Position numbers and translations under genes: made by a program
DNA from: Jaapia argillacea MUCL 33604
Taxonomy: Eukaryota; Basidiomycota; Agaricomycetes; Jaapiales; Jaapiaceae
Assembly: GCA_000697665.1 (NCBI GenBank)
Contig: KL197795.1
Coordinates: forward strand, 1-52,444
DNA length: 52,444 nucleotides
Reading direction: 5' to 3'
The notes under the pieces: model-generated
Database searches by the model: none
Seen by the model: the letters and a program-made list of their open reading frames with translations, nothing else
Told to the model about the DNA's origin: nothing
Shown: piece after piece, positions 12,380 through 25,055 of the stretch
Numbering within the stretch: the stretch's first letter is position 1
Layout: the number at the start of each line of letters is the position of its first letter

Positions 12380-15300
12380 ATGGATGTGCGTAAATCAACC
12401 AGAAAAATACGCCAGTAATCAATTCTGATCCATCCCATCCAACTCGCAGCCCAATTTCGTCCAGGGCCTTCATGATCTCCTTGTCCAATCCACCGCAAAT
12501 GACACTGTCCAACTCAAGGCTGTAAGCTGATTTCGTAGATCTCTGTCTCCAGATTGTTTAGAATCTCAATCCATCTCTTCGGTCAGGCTACGTCTCAATT
12601 AAACCAGCAATATTACAAAAATGCTGCTTGCATTCCCGCTCTCGCCAGCATCATCGCAAGTTCGCCATCGGAATCGGTATGTGCCTCCGATCATGAATAT
12701 CTACGTCAATTTACGCGTCGTTTACTCTCTATTATAGGTTCGCCAGCTCGCTGCAGTCGAAATGAGGAAGCGGGTCATGGCCAACTCCGGTGATTTCTGG
12801 CTTCAAGTCCCTCAATCCGATCGAGAGCAGATGAAAGCAAAACTTCCGGAACTCACCTTATCGGAGTCAAAGTATGTCGCATGTTAACATCCCTCGACGA
12901 TCTTACTCAAAACGTGTGCAGTAACCTCGTCCGCCATTCCACTGCCCGTGTGGTAGCCGCGATCGCAACCATCGAAATCCCTACCGGAACATGGCCCCAG
13001 CTTCTCCCCTTCCTTGAACATACCGCCACTTCTCCTCAAGCATCACATCGTGAAGTCGGCGTCTTCGTCCTCTATGCCGTCCTTGAGAATATCATTGAAG
13101 CTTTCCAAGACCACCTTCAAAGTTTCTTCAAGTTGTTTGAATCCTTGTTGAACGATCCAGAGAGCGCGGAAGTTCGTGTAACAACTGTCAGGTGAGCAAT
13201 TTGGAATCCCTTGGTCTTTTCGTTTTGCTGAGAGAATCGCAGGTGTCTGGGCGTCATTGCCCAGTATATCGACGCAGACGATAAAGCGGATCTTGTGAGC
13301 TCGTCCTGTCACCCTTGCCACTCTCTGCTCACCTTCCCTCCCAGAAATCGTTCCAAGCCCTCCTGCCTGGTATGATTAATGTGATCGGGCAAACTGTCGA
13401 GGCCGGAAATGAGGCCGGAGCACGTCAATTATTTGACGTCCTTGAGACTTTACTCATCCTCGTATGCCTCTCACTAAATGAGACCTTGTTCGATTCGTCA
13501 CTAACCCCTGTTTTCAGGAAATTCCCATTCTCTCCAATCACATCCCTCAACTTGCGCAATTCCTCCTTCAATGTGGTGGCAATCGTAATTACGACTCCGA
13601 TCTTCGTGTCCTGGCCCTCAACGCCCTCAACTGGACTGTCGAATAGTACGTCTCACTCCGATTCGGACCTGTCAACTATACTCATCTGCGATCAGCAAAA
13701 AATCGAAGGTGCAAAGCAACAACCTCGCACCGGCCATCTTGGAGGGTTTGATGCCAATTGCCTGTGAAGAGGAGCCCGAAGATGTCGACGATGAGGCACC
13801 CTCTCGTGTATGTGTACTATCGAACTTGGCATATTTATCATCTGACCTGATCCGGACAGTCTGCCCTGCGCATCATCGATACCCTTGCCACCTCCCTTCC
13901 TCCGAGCCAAGTATTCCCGGCTCTTCGTACTCTCCTTCAACAATACTTCGGTTCTCCTGATCCCGCAAACCGTCGGGGTGCTATGCTCGCCCTGGGCGTC
14001 TCAGTCGAGGGCTGTAGCGAGTTCATGACGCCCCATATGTCCCAAGTTTGGCCTGTTATCGACGCTGGATTGCAAGATGGGGATGCGACCGTGAGGAAAG
14101 CCAGCTGTGTCGCGGTCAGTTGTTTGTGTGAGTGGTTGGAGGAGCTCTGTGCTGCGAGGCACTCCGTGTTGGTCCCGGTAAGTTCTGTCGGTCTCCTCAT
14201 CACCTCAGAAGTTTCTTACCCTTCTTCTCAGGCCATTATGGCCCTCGTTAGCGACCCCGCGACTCAACGTTCAGCCTGTACGGCTCTCGACGCACTCCTC
14301 GAGATCATGCAGGACTCTATCGACCAGTACCTCAGCCTCATCATGCAGCATCTCACCGGCCTTCTCGAGACTGCACCTATGCCCGTTAAAGCTGTCGTAA
14401 CCGGCGCCATTGGTAGTGCGGCACACGCCTCGAAAGAGGGTTTCCTCCCTTACTTCCAGCCCACCATGGAACATCTCAAACACTTCCTTGTACTCCAGGG
14501 AGAGGGTGAAGAGTCCGAATTGCGGGGTATCACCATGGACGCTGTTGGCACCTTTGCTGAAGCCGTTGGGAAGGATGTTTTCCGCCCATACTTTGCGGAT
14601 ATGATGAAGCAAGCGTTCCAGGGTATTGAGATGGGTAGCGCGAGGTTGAGAGAGTGCAGCTTCTTATTCTTCGGTGTTATGGCTAGAGTTTTTGAAGAAG
14701 AATTCTCTCCATACCTTCCCAACGTTGTTCCCGCCCTGATTGCCAGCTGTGAGCAGGCTGAACATGGGCAAGAACCCCAGTCCCGTGAGCCATTCCCCTT
14801 TCCACGAGTCACATTTGTCCGCATCCTAACGGGAGCTGCTTCATAGTCACCAACAAGGAGGCCGCCGTGGCCTTTGGCACAGGTACATCCCCCACCAATG
14901 CCATCGTTATCCAAGACACAGGAAACGGTACCGCCGAGGTCGAAATCGAGGACCTCGATGGTGACCTCGACAAAATGCTCGACGTGAACAGCGCCATCGC
15001 CGTCGAGAAGGAGATCGCCGCCGATACTATCGGTGCCATTTTCGCCGCGACCAAGACCCACTTCCTGCCCTACGTCGAGCAATGCACTTTAGAACTCGTC
15101 TCCCAATTGACTCATTATTATGAGGGTATCCGGAAGTCCGCGACTGAGAGCTTGCTCGAGATTGTCAGGACCTTCTACGAGTTGAGTAACGCCCCTGAAT
15201 GGGAACCGGGAATGGCTTCCATCACGGTAAATTCTCACGTCCTCGGCTTTTCTGCGAGCATTTCTCATTGTGCCTTTGTAGACTCAGCAGATTGACTTGA

Positions 15301-16597
15301 ACGTCAAACAGTTGATCGGCCATGTTCTTCCACCACTCTTGGAAATGTATGACTCTGAGGACAACAAGTGAGTGGCTTCATCCGTTCTCGACAATGTCTC
15401 TGCCTCTCCGCATGTGATGAGAAGATACGTTAACTCAGCTCACATTGATGCCTCATCGGCATATGAGATGAACGCGTTCTATTACTGATTCCAAATCTCT
15501 CCTCAATCCTCTCCATAACCTACATACTGATTGGCCTAATTCGCTAGGACCGTTGTTGCGTCACTGTGTGTCGGCCTGGCCCAGACTCTGAACGTTGTCG
15601 GACCTGCTTTCTTGGATGGCAGTGAGTTTCGACCTTCCCAACGGCATCTTCGTTGATTGATTGGAGTGTTCAGAGCTCGAGGACATCAGCGCCATGGCTG
15701 TCCAGATCCTCGAACAAAAGGCTTTGTGTCAACAAGATCCCGACCAAGACGAGACAGAAGAGGCACCTGAAGATCAGGCAGAATACGAATCTGTCTTGGT
15801 TTCGTCTGCTGGTGACCTCGTCGCTGCGTTGGCCAATACATTGGGCGCCGACTTTGCGCCCGCTTTCGGGAAGTTCTTCCCGCTGATCGCCAAATACTAC
15901 GTAAGCCCTGTCAACCTCGTTCATCCGTGATAGATCTAACCGGCGTGCATTACAGAAAAAAAGCCGTTCCCTTAGCGAGCGTTCGTCCGCCATTGGATGC
16001 TTAGCAGAAATCATTGGTGGCATGAAGACCGCGGTCAACGATTGGACGCATCCTCTCATCGAACTCTTCTACAAGGCGCTCAGTGACGACGAACCTGAAG
16101 TCCAGAGCAACGCTGCTTTCGCTGCTGGGCTCCTTGTCGAACATTCCGGGGTGGACCTCTCCCCTCAGTACCTACACATCCTTGCAGCCCTCCGCCCATT
16201 CTTCGTTGTCGCTCCCGACGCCCCATCACAAAAGTTCAACGCCCGAGATAACGCATGCGGTGCTGTTGGTAGACTCCTTGTCAAGAACACTGCAGCGGTG
16301 CCCCTTGATCAAGTCCTTCCCATTTTCGTCGGCGCTCTCCCCCTGAAGCACGACTACCTCGAGAACAGACCCGTTTTCCGTGCGATTTTCCATCTCTTCC
16401 GCAACAGTCCTCAAGTCTTCGTCCCTTACATGGACCAGCTATTGTCCGTTTTCGCTACTGTGTTGGATCCCAGTGCACCAGATCAGATTGGCGATGAGAT
16501 CAGGGGAGAACTAATCAACTTAATTGGAGCGCTTAATGCGGAGGATCCTGGTCGGATTCAGGCTGCTGGTCTGGCGATCTTTGTCCCCGGTAATTAA
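12380..16597 (+). CDS. KAP123: Importin beta-4 / karyopherin Kap123
   Basis: Sixteen exons can be joined in frame from ATG 12380 (MD, a two-codon first exon) to TAA 16595-16597, giving 1086 aa, close to the usual size for Kap123/importin-4. Fourteen of the fifteen introns are about 50-65 nt; the one at 15368-15547 is 180 nt. The N-terminus (FVQGLHDLLVQSTANDTVQL, then QLAAVEMRKRV) is the importin-beta N-terminal repeat. The body is tandem HEAT-type helices throughout. An acidic loop (CEEEPEDVDDEAPSR) and an Asp/Glu-rich insert (EVEIEDLDGDLDKML) are typical of this family. The C-terminus ends AAGLAIFVPGN. The protein carries ribosomal proteins and histones H3/H4 into the nucleus, releasing cargo on binding RanGTP. 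The very short first exon is easily missed by gene callers. Family identity is very secure. Confidence 0.96.
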
Positions 16598-18247
16598 CGA
16601 GTGCATCACTGTATGTTGGAGCTTTGACTCCTCTTTATCACTTTTTCGTCGTGTTCTTCGCATTGTTGGATCTCATCACAATTCCCCTCCCTCTTCACGT
16701 TCTTGCATCGATGCCCCTTGCTGTTGACATTACTATTCTAGATTGACCATGTTATTGTTGTTGGGAATCATCAGCTGTTGCTACGAGTATTGTATTTCGA
16801 TTAGACCAGTGTATTGATGTCTTCGAATATATCCTCTTCATACGGCTCAATTTCTTGCTGGCGTGAGTAGCCCTATTGGCATCAGCCCCGCCGTTTTCGT
16901 TCCAGCTCCGTCTACTTCGTCACCAGAGCTAAGCCTGAAAGTGTGATACCGAGCCCTGTCACAACTTGGCTGTATTGGCCGCGCTCGATGGCGTTTTGGA
17001 TGTTACTACATATTTGGTTTGACTTAGGATCAAGCAAGGCAAAGAGGGAGAAAAATGGATGCGATTTTGCTCGATACTTTCGAGGACAACGATGATGAGA
17101 TACGGACAACGAATGCTCCATAATCCCACCTTCACCGTCCAACTCGCCCGAAATCCCCCATCGGCCATGATGTTACCCTTGATATTGTTCAGGCTATACG
17201 ACAGCGTATGCAACCAGATGAGATCTACTAAGACCAACGGAAGATGTGAAAAATACGCGAACTTAGTGAAAGAATACAAAAACAAACGTGTGACTCACTG
17301 ATGGTTTCCTGCCTCGTTCAAGTGCCCATCTACTCTTAGAAGAGCACCTCTTCATGGACCTTCCTTATGTTGAGCAGCATGCTAGGGAGGGAAAGTTTGA
17401 ACGCAAGGCTGTCAAAGCGAGCCAAGGCATAAATCAGGGTGTGAACACTTCTATTCCAATCCTATGAGGGTGCAACATGAACGCCGAGGGTCGTATGAGC
17501 TAGGCGCAAGTTGGGTTACCAATGGGAGATGCATGAAGATATAAACTTATCATCGTAAATATCCCGCACACCCTGGTGAGAGAGTTTTAGGATGACCTCA
17601 AAGTCTGCATGCAAGCTAACTAGCTTATGTAAGAGCCTCCCAAGATTTGCCGTGGCGGGTGAAACTGTTGATCGATTTTTGGGTCTAAGAATGAACGATA
17701 TGAGGAACCGCAAGAAGGAACTGTCCGAACGATGGTGAGGAATAGATAAGTCCACGCTCCAGGAAAGTCTGAGGGGGTGGGTGATATGCAGATAAGTAGA
17801 AGATTCGCGTTGAAGTTGAACGATGCTGATGGCGCATTATGCCATCGCCGTAGATAAGGGACCCTTTTGGCTTGGACACCACGTCACTGGCGGATTCGCG
17901 GAGTGAGTGCGCTGTATCAAGGGGCAGACTGTCTTAGAAACCGAATGGGAATAAAGGTCCACTACGCCGACGAAGGTGGAATGTCGGTAAGAGGTGTCTG
18001 TAGGTACACGGCTATCTCGGTGGTGTAGTCATCGACGATGTTGTACGGCCTGAGAGTGCAGGTGTAAAACGGAGAACGTTGATACCAGGGTGTGCATGGT
18101 GGTGAGAAGAGAGAAAGGCCACAGCGGGTGGCGTTGAATATGGGGAAATGTTGTATTGGTTAGATGATGGGTTTGCGCTTCGATCGACGATAACCCCTTA
18201 TCAGGCCGGGCGGTAAGGAACCTTGGTATGAAGCTATCGAGGCCAAT
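16598..18247. other. Intergenic stretch with one weak membrane-protein candidate
   Basis: Apart from the minus-strand candidate listed separately (16959-17355), this interval shows only short frames. The 3' part (17.4-18.2 kb) has no coding signature and must include the upstream region of the F-box gene. Confidence 0.35.
16959..17355 (-). CDS. Possible small membrane protein, unrecognised
   Basis: A minus-strand frame reads about 100 residues with two or three hydrophobic segments (near LPLVLVDLIWLHTLSYSL and RCPYLIIVVLES). Removing a plausible intron (donor GTGAGT, acceptor CTAAG, around 17298-17262) joins it in frame to an ATG at 17355. Another frame just downstream (to 16912) ends GLGITLSGLALVTK and may be a further exon. 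I do not recognise the family and the model may be wrong. Confidence 0.25.
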
Positions 18248-19949
18248 ATGACTGGTCAAACTCGACATTCACACCATGCTCTCCAACCTCTCTTCATCTC
18301 CGAGCTATGTCGTTACATTTGCGAGCATGTTGCCGATGCTCCCCTGCGCGAAAGAAGACGCCACTTGCTATCACTAGCGCTCTGCTGCCGAGTGTGTTAT
18401 GAGCCAGCAATCGAGATTTTGTGGGAGCGGCTGGATAGCATGGAACCTCTTCTTCGTTTGCTTTCGTCCGTGGAGTGTAGAGACGAGTCTAATGGCTCGT
18501 GGAACGGTAGCCGAACCGAGATAACTCTACTGATGGTGGAGTCTCTGAAACGGCGTGGTGGTAACACCCGTGTTGTTCGAAAGATTTGGGTGAGTAATAC
18601 TTGTAACTCCGTGGCGTTTTTTAATCAAGTTTTTATTGCAGAGGCTGGATGATACGAAACGCCTCAGCAGAGAGGACTGGATCCGTTTCGACTTTTACTC
18701 CCAACGAGTTCGAATTATCCAGATCGGAGACCCAGAGCAACTCAAAGTCTGCCACATTCTGGCAAGGGAGAGGGGGGATGCCTTGCTCCCATCTCTCAGA
18801 AACCTCACTTGGAATTGTCACCCAACATCCGGATCTGTCACCTCTGGGCTCGTCACGGATAATAATATCTCGCCTTTTCTCTCCCCCTCATTGCTTGAAC
18901 TCGAGATCCGGCCCCCGCCGAATATGGAAGATAGTTGCTTCGGTGGTTGGAACCATACGATGGAATCTGGTGGGCTGTCCCTGGAGGTATCTGCCAAATC
19001 CCCCTCCCTTCGGAGTTTTACCATGTCACTGCCCTCGCCCTCTCTTGTCATCGCGCCATTTTCCCATCTTACAAGTCTCCGAGCTTTTCATCTTGGGCCA
19101 CGCTCTACCACCCTATGCGATTCGAATGTGGTGAACGCGTTAGCTTCCCTTCCCTTACTCGAGAGTATCTCGGTCAAGGGAGTCTCATCAGATTCCTTCG
19201 AAGCCGTCACACAATCAATGGGTTTCCCGGTTCTGAAGTCGTTGAATCTCTACGCCTCTCACCTTACGGGGGTCTTATCGCTACTAGACTTCATATCATC
19301 TCCCTACCTCGCTCATATCACCGTAACTCCACAACGGATCTGGCGACAATCCGATTATCACGAAGTCTTCACCCGACTCTCCAAGTTCTCCAGTTTGGCG
19401 AATATCAGCTGTCCAAACACTACTCCCAAACGTTCCCGATCGGCTCCGATCCTTCTCGACCTATCCGCGATGCTCGCCCTCGAACCACTACTGAACATTT
19501 CCAACCTCCAACACCTAAACTTCGACGCCACAATATCGGGTGGCTTATATCTTCCCTTCACCTCCCACGAGATCTCGCGTATGGCTTCAGCCTGGCCGAA
19601 AATCTCATCCCTATCGCTAACATCGCCCTCATTCGAATTCCATATCTCATGCCTCTCGTCCATTCACCTCTTCGCCAACCTCGAACGGTTTGAGTTTATC
19701 GCTGGATATTGGATTGGTGCGGATTACTTGGGTATACCCCTTGTGGAGGAAGGTCAAAGGGCGTTAAACGTGAAGGTACTGAGAATTGTTGGTGTGACCC
19801 CTTGTGCCGAGGAAGACGAGGAAGAGATTGCGAGGTATATTGTCGGTGTAATGCCGTCACTGACTGAGTTTCTTGTCCCAACGTTCGGTGCACTCGAAAC
19901 AAGGGTAGGGAGATTGCTTGGTATTGCGGCCCCCCGAGGTACTACTTAG
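18248..19949 (+). CDS. F-box / leucine-rich-repeat-like protein, 549 aa
   Basis: Two exons, 18248-18589 and 18642-19949, joined across a 52-nt GT-AG intron with no frame change. The N-terminus (residues about 14-60, LQPLFISELCRYICEHV ... LALCCRVCYEPAIEILWERL) is the F-box pattern of Agaricomycete F-box proteins: a short helix pair with conserved Trp and Leu. The rest is a series of Leu-rich strands and helices typical of irregular LRR domains (for example PLLESISVKGV, LKSLNLYASHLTG, ISNLQHLNFDA). By family it would be the substrate-selecting subunit of an SCF (Skp1-Cullin-F-box) ubiquitin ligase. Its substrate is unknown. A second, broken gene of the same type lies 1.3 kb downstream, so this is a local family. 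Confidence 0.85.
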
Positions 19950-21283
19950 TTATGTATATTTATCGAGTGTCATGTAGACTTGTACGCATTCCTTGAAAAG
20001 GCGAGTTTGGTTGACATTCGATTGGTTTGAAATAGTGTCGTTCTACCTGTCAATCCCAAGTTCACAAGGTTCTTAGTCGACGTTTGAAAAATGGTGGATT
20101 ACAGAGGGGAGCCAGCATGGTGGGATGACGGCTTGTGATGTGCGGTGGGTCAGCTTGCGAGTACGATGGGCCCTGGGGAAAGAAAGAGGAGGAATTCAAT
20201 AGTGAGGGGATATGGCTGAGCAGAAGGAGACTGGGGAGTGGGTACGAAAGGAAAGGGGTGAGGGTTAGGGTGGTGAGACGAGGGGAGGCCAAGCCACGAG
20301 AGTGAAGATACCGAGAAGGATGGGGAAGAGTAATTTGGTCGCAGGAAATGAAGCGATAGGGAAGAATAAGAACGGAAAAGATGCGCATACAGAGGACGCT
20401 CAATATCACCTGCAGATTCTCAACAAACGTAACTTCCGATGCTAAACCCAAGCCGCCCCGTTAATGAGACAACTCTTCTGCTTGTGAACTACGAGTTGAC
20501 CTTTCGAACCCAACCAACATAGTTATCAGCGACGCTTTGAGTACTAGTGCCGAAGACTCGAAACACGAAATGGAGTGGACGAAAATTTGAGGTCGTTTCG
20601 AAGTCGGGTAACGATTTTGGCTGTTAAGCATACAGTCGCTTGGGCGTAGCTCACAGATCAAGGTAAGGGAAAGCCGATGAATTTCAGAGAAATCAATCCA
20701 ACAAGAGGCAGAAGTAGCGGAAGCAACGGTCGATACTTGGGCCGGCCCGGAGATGACGGTCCTCGAAAATGGAGTTCAAGTTGAACGACCGCATCACAAT
20801 CACATTAATATAGTAACCTCCGACTCCATGCTTCGAGACTGAGCCTCCCGCAAAGGATTTATGGTTGAAGTAAATGGTCTGTTATCCATCACCACGCCAG
20901 ATGACTCGAGTGGACTGTAGGTGAGTTAGGCCTCCTTCCATGCTCCTCAGGTGCATAATTTTGAGATGATTGCGATCCATCCTCCTCTCCTCATTTGTGA
21001 GAGGATTGATCTCTGGCGATGCGGCTGCCGTCAAGCTTTGAGATGAATCGCCTTGTGACTCCCATTGCCGACAGAAAAGACTTAGACGACAGACCCACAT
21101 TCGCTTCGATCTTCCATAATGGACTGTGGACAATAGGACTCGCTGTTCCACTGTGGCCCGGCTTTATCTTATGAAAGAGCTTGCAACATCACCACACATC
21201 TGCAGCTCCGCATTCTGTGTCAACTCGAGCTTTCTCTCAAAGCCTCCTCAACCGGAGTCATCTACATCTCTCTGTCGGTTCTG
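19950..21283. other. Intergenic between the two F-box genes, no gene seen
   Basis: Minus-strand frames near 20062-20451 are hydrophobic and Ser/Pro-rich. They begin at a non-ATG codon and show no motif. I see no RNA gene or repeat here. Confidence 0.35.
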
Positions 21284-22852
21284 ATGCCCGCTTCAGCTGC
21301 TTCGCACGTGTTTTGCATTGTTGAAATCTGCGGCTCAATCTGTGAGGAGGTCCAGGCGCACGATATATCCTCCAATGAGCGATGGCAAAAGAACTTCCTA
21401 CAGTTCGCTCTGTGCACACGTTCGATTTGCGAGACAGCTCTAGATATACTGTGGGAGGAAGTGGACGATCCAGAGCCTCTTCAGAAGTTGGCTCCTCCGC
21501 CGTGAGTCTCTAACTCCCCTGTACTTTCACTATATACTCACATTGTCGAGTTAAGTCGAGGGATACGGAACCGGAGAGCTGGTCGCGGTTTGAAATGTAC
21601 GCTCGGAGAGTCAGGCACCTGCGCCTCCACGATGGCAACATCGGTACCTCGCTAAAGCTCGCGCGGCGTTATTCCACACCATTATTCCCATATCTCCAGT
21701 CTCTTTCATTTCATAACCGCCGCTACATCCATCTTTCCGGCCAGCTTGTGGACAATGAAGTGGTCCCTTTCTTGTCTCCGACGTTGGTCCGATTAACTAT
21801 CCAGTGTTTCCTATGGAGACATCCATTTCGGCTACTTCGCGATGAGAGGCTCCAAGCTTTCTTGTCCACCCTCCCTTCAAAATGTTCACTTCTCAAGCAT
21901 CTGGTTCTCGCCGGCTCTTTACCGAGGTTCATCGGCTTCGATGCTTTGAACCATATCGCTCAACTCCGTACACTTGACGTCCAAGACGTCACCGAGTATA
22001 ATATCTTCGACCAACCGACCATCTCCGCGTTATCCAGTCTTCGTTCGATCACGAACCTCTTCGTCCCCCAGGTCTACTTCGACCCTTGCGCTGGTAAAAG
22101 CCTCCCTTATCGATCCACCTTCCCATCCCTAGAACCCGTCGAGTTAACTTTGGGAATCCTGCAGGTGTCGAGAACCTACTCAACTCCATCTGTAGCCCTT
22201 CACTTCGAAGTGTCGCATTGATGTCCATCGATTGGACGGACATGCCTCACGTCCTTCCCTGCTTGGAGGCACTGAGCTATTTTCGCTCTAGCCTTGTGAC
22301 TTTCCAATGGGAAAGAGAAATCACAGCACCCCATATGGAGAAAGACTACGACTGGGACCTGGAAAAGGATGGGTTTGGATTCATCAAGCCTTTACTCAAT
22401 TTGAACCTCGAACACCTTCACATATACGAAGGAAAATCGGCTTTCGAGTCCGACGACCCACCAGAGGCCTTCATAACTCCGGCGGTCATCGAAAGGATGT
22501 CCAATCGTGGCCGAACATCCAAAGTCTATCAATCGTCTCAAACCTCTTCACATTATCCTTTCGTGCCCTCCTATCCTTCCCCGCATACTTTCCACACCTC
22601 GATTACTTCGCCATCACGTTAATTATCGACCACGACTACCAGACAGCTCTTGAAGAAACTCGAGACACTTCGCACGCTCTCTCATAGCTTCTAATCGCCG
22701 AGGGCCACTGGTTGGCAAACTATCAAGATAGTACTTGTTGTTGACACAGCACGATCTACTCCATATTTCCGAACGTACGGCACTTTGTGGCGTTGGGGCC
22801 CGAGGGCTGCTCATATATCGCTCTTGACTGCGTATGGGCAGTGATAGTCTGA
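21284..22852 (+). pseudogene. F-box/LRR-like gene broken by several frame changes
   Basis: The ATG at 21284 opens an F-box-like N-terminus (ICEEVQAHDI ... LALDILWEEVDDPEPL pattern, in the same arrangement as the gene upstream). A GT-AG intron candidate follows at about 21501-21555, but it does not restore the frame to the next coding stretch (from about 21556). That stretch reads as LRR-like sequence to about 22140. The signal then moves to a second frame (NPAGVENLLNSICSPSLRS ...) near 22145 and to a third near 22500 (SWPNIQSLSIVSNLFTLSF). The final recognisable segment, SIFPNVRHFVALGPEGC, ends at a TGA at 22850-22852. No introns explain these switches. I infer a decayed paralogue; sequencing error in a multi-hit pattern seems less likely. 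Confidence 0.7.
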
Positions 22853-23504
22853 GTCAGTAGACCGGAATCTACAGTGCGTCATTTCGATGTTGGAAATTGG
22901 ATTCCTCTCTTGACGGTGTTACGATTTTCGGTGTGTTATCGATTCACATAGCTTCTCCGTACTTCGCAGCAAATTTAACGTCCCCCTTGTTGACATTTCA
23001 TGAGTAGCAATAGATATGCGACGCAATCACATCTTGCTCGCGAGATCTCTGATCCGACGCTAGCCCATGATGAGAATTCAGAGCCACAAGAACACGCCAG
23101 AAAATCAACATCCAGGGGATATCAGCACCTCTCACCTTGCGAACAAGTGGACTCCGACGCTGAGTGTACCGAACGTCAAGGGGAAACGACATCGAGAGTT
23201 TCCCTAAAGGTATCGCCTCGTGATCTGCGAGCGAGATCAGGCCTTCCAGAAATTCAAGCAAGTGTGATGATCAATGGTGGGTCTCAAAGTCTCACATTGT
23301 CAACGAAGGGACACTGGGACCCTCGTTTTTGTAAAAGGAGATTCCAGGTGTGTCTAGGGTTCTTAAAGCATTGAACGGCAACCCATTTTCTCTGTGAGCA
23401 CCGAGTTACCACGGTAGGCTAACGATAGGGCGAAATATGCGGGATGACAGCATCTTCGAAAAAGTGGGGTATCGTGAACAATCGTCGGCCCCTAGCACAG
23501 ACCT
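22853..23504. other. Spacer with one unsupported small frame
   Basis: A 124-codon plus-strand frame (23000-23374) starts at an ATG and encodes a hydrophilic, motif-free peptide. I cannot tell whether it is real. Nothing else is seen before the first shared upstream element. Confidence 0.3.
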
Positions 23505-23540
23505 TGGATTACACACCTGTGAGAGTCGGCATCGTAATGA
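23505..23540 (+). promoter_or_regulatory. Upstream element of the secreted-protein family, copy 1
   Basis: GGATTACACACCTGTGAGAG is present here, 171 bp before the ATG at 23676. The second half found at the other four genes (ATGACGCCGTAAAG) is degraded to a sequence reading GGCATCGTAAT. It is the most diverged of five occurrences. Confidence 0.6.
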
Positions 23541-23675
23541 TAGAAACTCGTCCGACGTAATCACGAGAAGACGCCCTAATAATGATGAAACCAATAACAA
23601 GAAACAAGACAACATTGCTCTACCCGGCTGTAGAACGTCCATCGGAGCGACCAACACGTCACAGCCTCAGACGTG

Positions 23676-24092
23676 ATGAAGTACTCAGTCGCCCTCACCA
23701 CCCTCATCTCTACTCTTCTACTGCTCTCTAGGACGTCATTGGCGTCATGTTACGCATGTCCACTAGTTGATCACAACCAAACGCCATCGCAAAATTTAAC
23801 CAGCAGCGAATGGTACAACGAATTTGGAAGGGATGACTTGATATGCCAGTACCCATATGCAGGTTATCCAGGACAATACTACGAGTGCTCGTACGACTGC
23901 GTTGTAAGTAATATCCACGGTTGACAGAGACAATATAAACCAACCTAATGATCGTCCAATCTATTTCTTTCTCGACAGAGCGGGCAATGGGCGGGCGGGA
24001 AGACTTCACAGGGGTGTCCCGAGAAGGCAAACGCCGTATCTTGCTCGAATACCAGGGCAGTCTGTCTGACGCCAGCACAGATAGGGGAGTGA
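23676..24092 (+). CDS. Secreted eight-cysteine protein, copy 1 (type I)
   Basis: Two exons (23676-23903 and 23979-24092) with a 75-nt GT-AG intron give 113 aa. Residues 1 to about 24 form a signal peptide: a Lys near the start, then a Leu/Thr-rich core ending at SLAS. The mature part has eight cysteines, in the pattern C-x2-C near the N-terminus, IC, EC, DC, GC, SC and VC. It also has conserved SSEWYNEFGRDDLICQYPYA and GYPGQYY motifs and ends CLTPAQIGE. Size, secretion and cysteine content fit a small secreted protein/effector-like class, presumably extracellular with four disulphides; its function is unknown. The start is the ATG at 23676, not the in-frame GTG just before it. It is the only undamaged type I copy in the cluster. 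Confidence 0.85.
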
Positions 24093-24870
24093 GTCATGGA
24101 GGCAGTTACAGTGGGAGCTAAGATTCGGATGGCTAGGTTAGAGGATGATGCCAAAGCGCGTCCAATGGGAGGAAGGAGGAAAGGGACGAGCACGTAGACG
24201 TATAGAAGAATGCTGAAAGGAGAGAGTTGACTCATCGACCAGATTATAGTACCAGACTCATCCTGGTTAAGCGCTTTCGAGCCCACGAATCAGAACTCAA
24301 CCGAATCATGGCTGAAAGCTATACCGCCTGGGGATGGATATTCGACGGGCACAAGGTCACGGACGCAAACAAATCCATGACCATACACTCACTCGAGGCT
24401 GAATTGGGTCAAATGGAGTCAGCAACGAAGGGATGGGATAATGAAGCCAGACGAATAACGAACCGATGATCGGATACAGCATAAGACCCACATTACCGCT
24501 TCTTACCGCCGAATACAGGCAGCCTGAGTCTATCACAAGCTGTCGTCCCACAATTCCTGTTTTCAAACCAATCCCATTAGAAGCCCCGAGTCTGCAATTA
24601 CCGTCACCTCCGCGACATCCGACTCCAGTTACTCTCACCAAAGCTTGTGCTCAAACCACGGATGAGAGCCCATCAGCGGAATCCGACGACTTTCCGTTGA
24701 ATTCCAACGGACGAACACTCTCAGGTTTCTACACCGAATCAACTTCTTTATGGTCATCGCGCTCGTTGAGAAGCCTAACGGGTAATATTACGCCTGTAAT
24801 AGGGAAACGCCCGCGTAACGATAGGACCTTTGAAAGGATCAGCGTTGATTTGACAACGAAGATCATAGAT

Positions 24871-24905
24871 AGGATTACACACCTGTGAGAGGTGACGCCG
24901 TAAAG
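24871..24905 (+). promoter_or_regulatory. Upstream element, copy 2
   Basis: GGATTACACACCTGTGAGAG followed directly by GTGACGCCGTAAAG, 185 bp before the ATG at 25056. A TTTAAG box lies between them, near 25003. Confidence 0.65.
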
Positions 24906-25055
24906 CCAACAGTCACCTGAGTGACAATCAAGAAAACCCAGACGACGATGAAGCAAACCTCTCGCTGATGGGAAGGGGAGCTTAATGCACTGAACGACAT
25001 TTAAGCACTCCACCAGACCATAAAACAATCACCGGACTTGACTACCCTCGAAGCC

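Noticed and set aside
24227-24888. Plus-strand frames of 80 and 140 codons between secreted-protein copies
   Set aside because: The equivalent sequence in block B has stops and indels, so coding is not conserved.
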